Origin: Zoogloeaceae bacterium
GTDB lineage: Bacteria > Pseudomonadota > Gammaproteobacteria > Burkholderiales > Rhodocyclaceae
Assembly: GCA_015657735.1 (NCBI GenBank)
Contig: SSSX01000891.1
Span: forward strand, 1-8,481
Length of the DNA: 8,481 nt
Reading direction: 5' to 3'
Positions 5,499 to 8,481 of the stretch are shown here, in pieces (within the stretch, counting starts at the first letter, position 1; the number at the start of each line of letters is the position of its first letter). The translations under genes and the position numbers were made by a program. The notes below the pieces were generated by a model that searched no databases, was not told the DNA's origin, and saw only the letters and a list, made by a program, of their open reading frames with translations.

Positions 5499-6170
5499 AT
5501 GACCGTTACCAGCTCCGTGTCCACGATTGCCCTGCGTACTTTCCCCATCTTCCAGGGTCTGGGCGATGACCGGCTGGCTTCCGTTGCGCGCTGCGCGATG
5601 ATGCGACGGGTTCCGCGGGGCTCCGCGGTGGTGCATGAAGGCGATCGCACCGATTTCGTCTATTTCGTCCTCACCGGCAACCTGAAGGTCATGGTCAGCG
5701 ACGAGGACGGTCGTGAGGTGATCCTCACCATTCTCGGCCAGGGCGAGATGTTCGGCGAGATGGGCGTGCTCGACGACAGCCCGCGTTCGGCGTCGGTCGT
5801 GGCGGTGTCGCCGTCCGATCTGGTGACGATCGCCAAGACCGACTTCAAGCGCCTGATGCAGGAAAACTTCGAATTGTGCTGGCACGTGATGTGCAACCTC
5901 ACGCGCCGCCTGCGCGACGCCGACCGCAAGATCGAAAGCCTCGCGCTGATGGATGTCTACGGCCGCGTGGCGCGTCTGCTCCTCGAGATGTCCGAGGAGG
6001 TCGATGGCCTCAAGGTGGTCAAGAAGAAGATTTCCAAGCAGGACATCGCCAAGATGATCGGCGCCTCCCGCGAGATGGTCAGCCGGGTCATGAAGGATCT
6101 GGGTCTGCGCGGCCTGATCGAGGAAACCGACGGTGGCGTGATCCTGCGGGAAAAAATCTACGACTTGTGA
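5499..6170 (+). CDS. Crp/Fnr-family transcriptional regulator
   Basis: A 223-residue cytoplasmic DNA-binding regulator. Residues about 15-125 form a cyclic-nucleotide-binding beta-barrel with an intact phosphate-binding cassette (F85-G-E87-M-G ... R96-S97-A). A long dimerisation helix (about 126-155) leads to a winged helix with helix-turn-helix at 178-201 (recognition segment S-R191-E192-M-V-S-R196). No N-terminal cysteine cluster is present, so it is not an oxygen-sensing FNR. Aligned by eye with E. coli CRP, the adenine-contacting T127-S128 are replaced by A141-D142, so its ligand may not be cAMP. The recognition helix combines CRP-like Arg191 with an FNR-like E-x-x-S-R. Start ATG 5499 is chosen for its AGGAGAGG ribosome site; the TTG at 5481 precedes that site. 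It sits between trxB and ftsK and is followed by a terminator. Targets are unknown; control of the nos genes is not shown. Confidence 0.93.
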   Translation: MTVTSSVSTIALRTFPIFQGLGDDRLASVARCAMMRRVPRGSAVVHEGDRTDFVYFVLTGNLKVMVSDEDGREVILTILGQGEMFGEMGVLDDSPRSASVVAVSPSDLVTIAKTDFKRLMQENFELCWHVMCNLTRRLRDADRKIESLALMDVYGRVARLLLEMSEEVDGLKVVKKKISKQDIAKMIGASREMVSRVMKDLGLRGLIEETDGGVILREKIYDL

Positions 6171-6237
6171 CTGGTCCGGAAATCCTTCCTTACCCATTCG
6201 AACGGTGACGAGGAGGGGCCAACCAGAGACCCTGGTT

Positions 6238-6243
6238 TATAAT
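6238..6243 (+). promoter_or_regulatory. Likely -10 box of the ftsK promoter
   Basis: A perfect TATAAT within TTATAATCG, 73 bases before the ftsK ATG, in the 145-base gap after the regulator gene. The expected start (about 6250) lies inside the left arm of the terminator hairpin. No -35 hexamer is evident at normal spacing. Confidence 0.5.
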
Positions 6244-6245
6244 CG

Positions 6246-6278
6246 AAAGCGCGGTGCTGCACCGCGCTTTTGCTTTTT
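6246..6278 (+). terminator. Intrinsic terminator after the Crp/Fnr gene
   Basis: A perfect 11-bp stem (6246-6256 with 6260-6270) has a three-base loop and is followed by T-G-C-TTTTT. It lies 75 bases past the stop of the regulator gene and should separate it from ftsK. Confidence 0.85.
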
Positions 6279-6315
6279 GCAGGCCCCCGTCGCAACGCCC
6301 CCGTAACGCCAAGTC

Positions 6316-8481
<2,166 letters not shown>

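Noticed and set aside
5499..6170. Naming the Crp/Fnr protein as the FNR that controls the nos genes
   Set aside because: It lacks the N-terminal cysteines of an oxygen-sensing FNR and has Arg where FNR has Val in the recognition helix, so direct control of the TTGA-N6-TCAA-like boxes is unsupported.

Overview
The window (8481 bases, strongly GC-rich) looks like chromosomal DNA of a denitrifying betaproteobacterium, most likely of the Rhodocyclales (Thauera/Azoarcus type). This placement is inferred from protein character and gene company, not from a database search. It holds six protein genes, two of them cut by the window edges. There are no RNA genes, insertion sequences or CRISPR arrays that I can see.

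Left part, minus strand (1-3260): a nitrous oxide reduction locus. nosZ, a Tat-exported multicopper N2O reductase, comes first. nosR, a flavinylated membrane electron donor/maturation protein, follows and runs off the left edge. A strong intrinsic terminator separates the two. Each gene also has its own candidate FNR/DNR-type box, placed at the same distance from a -10-like hexamer. They therefore look like two separately initiated, co-regulated units rather than one nosRZ operon. The nosZ leader carries a perfect 19-bp palindrome resembling redox response-regulator (RegA/PrrA type) sites.

Middle, minus strand (3261-5268): a gene for an Smr-domain protein whose N-terminal half contains three copies of one motif at an exact 54-residue period, preceded by trxB (thioredoxin reductase). 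A strong terminator lies between trxB and the Smr gene.

Right part, plus strand (5499-8481): a Crp/Fnr-family regulator gene divergent from trxB, then ftsK (DNA translocase), whose C-terminus is cut off by the window end. trxB, the regulator gene and ftsK are each preceded by the identical nonamer TTATAATCG. The terminator after the regulator gene overlaps the presumed start of the ftsK transcript.

Functionally the window joins an anaerobic respiration module (N2O to N2) to housekeeping genes for thiol redox and chromosome segregation. I see no convincing novel multi-gene system. The most unusual items are the triplicated Smr N-terminus, the NosZ variations (a His in place of the usual CuA-motif Trp, and a possible lipobox), and the Crp-like regulator that lacks the usual cAMP-adenine contacts.
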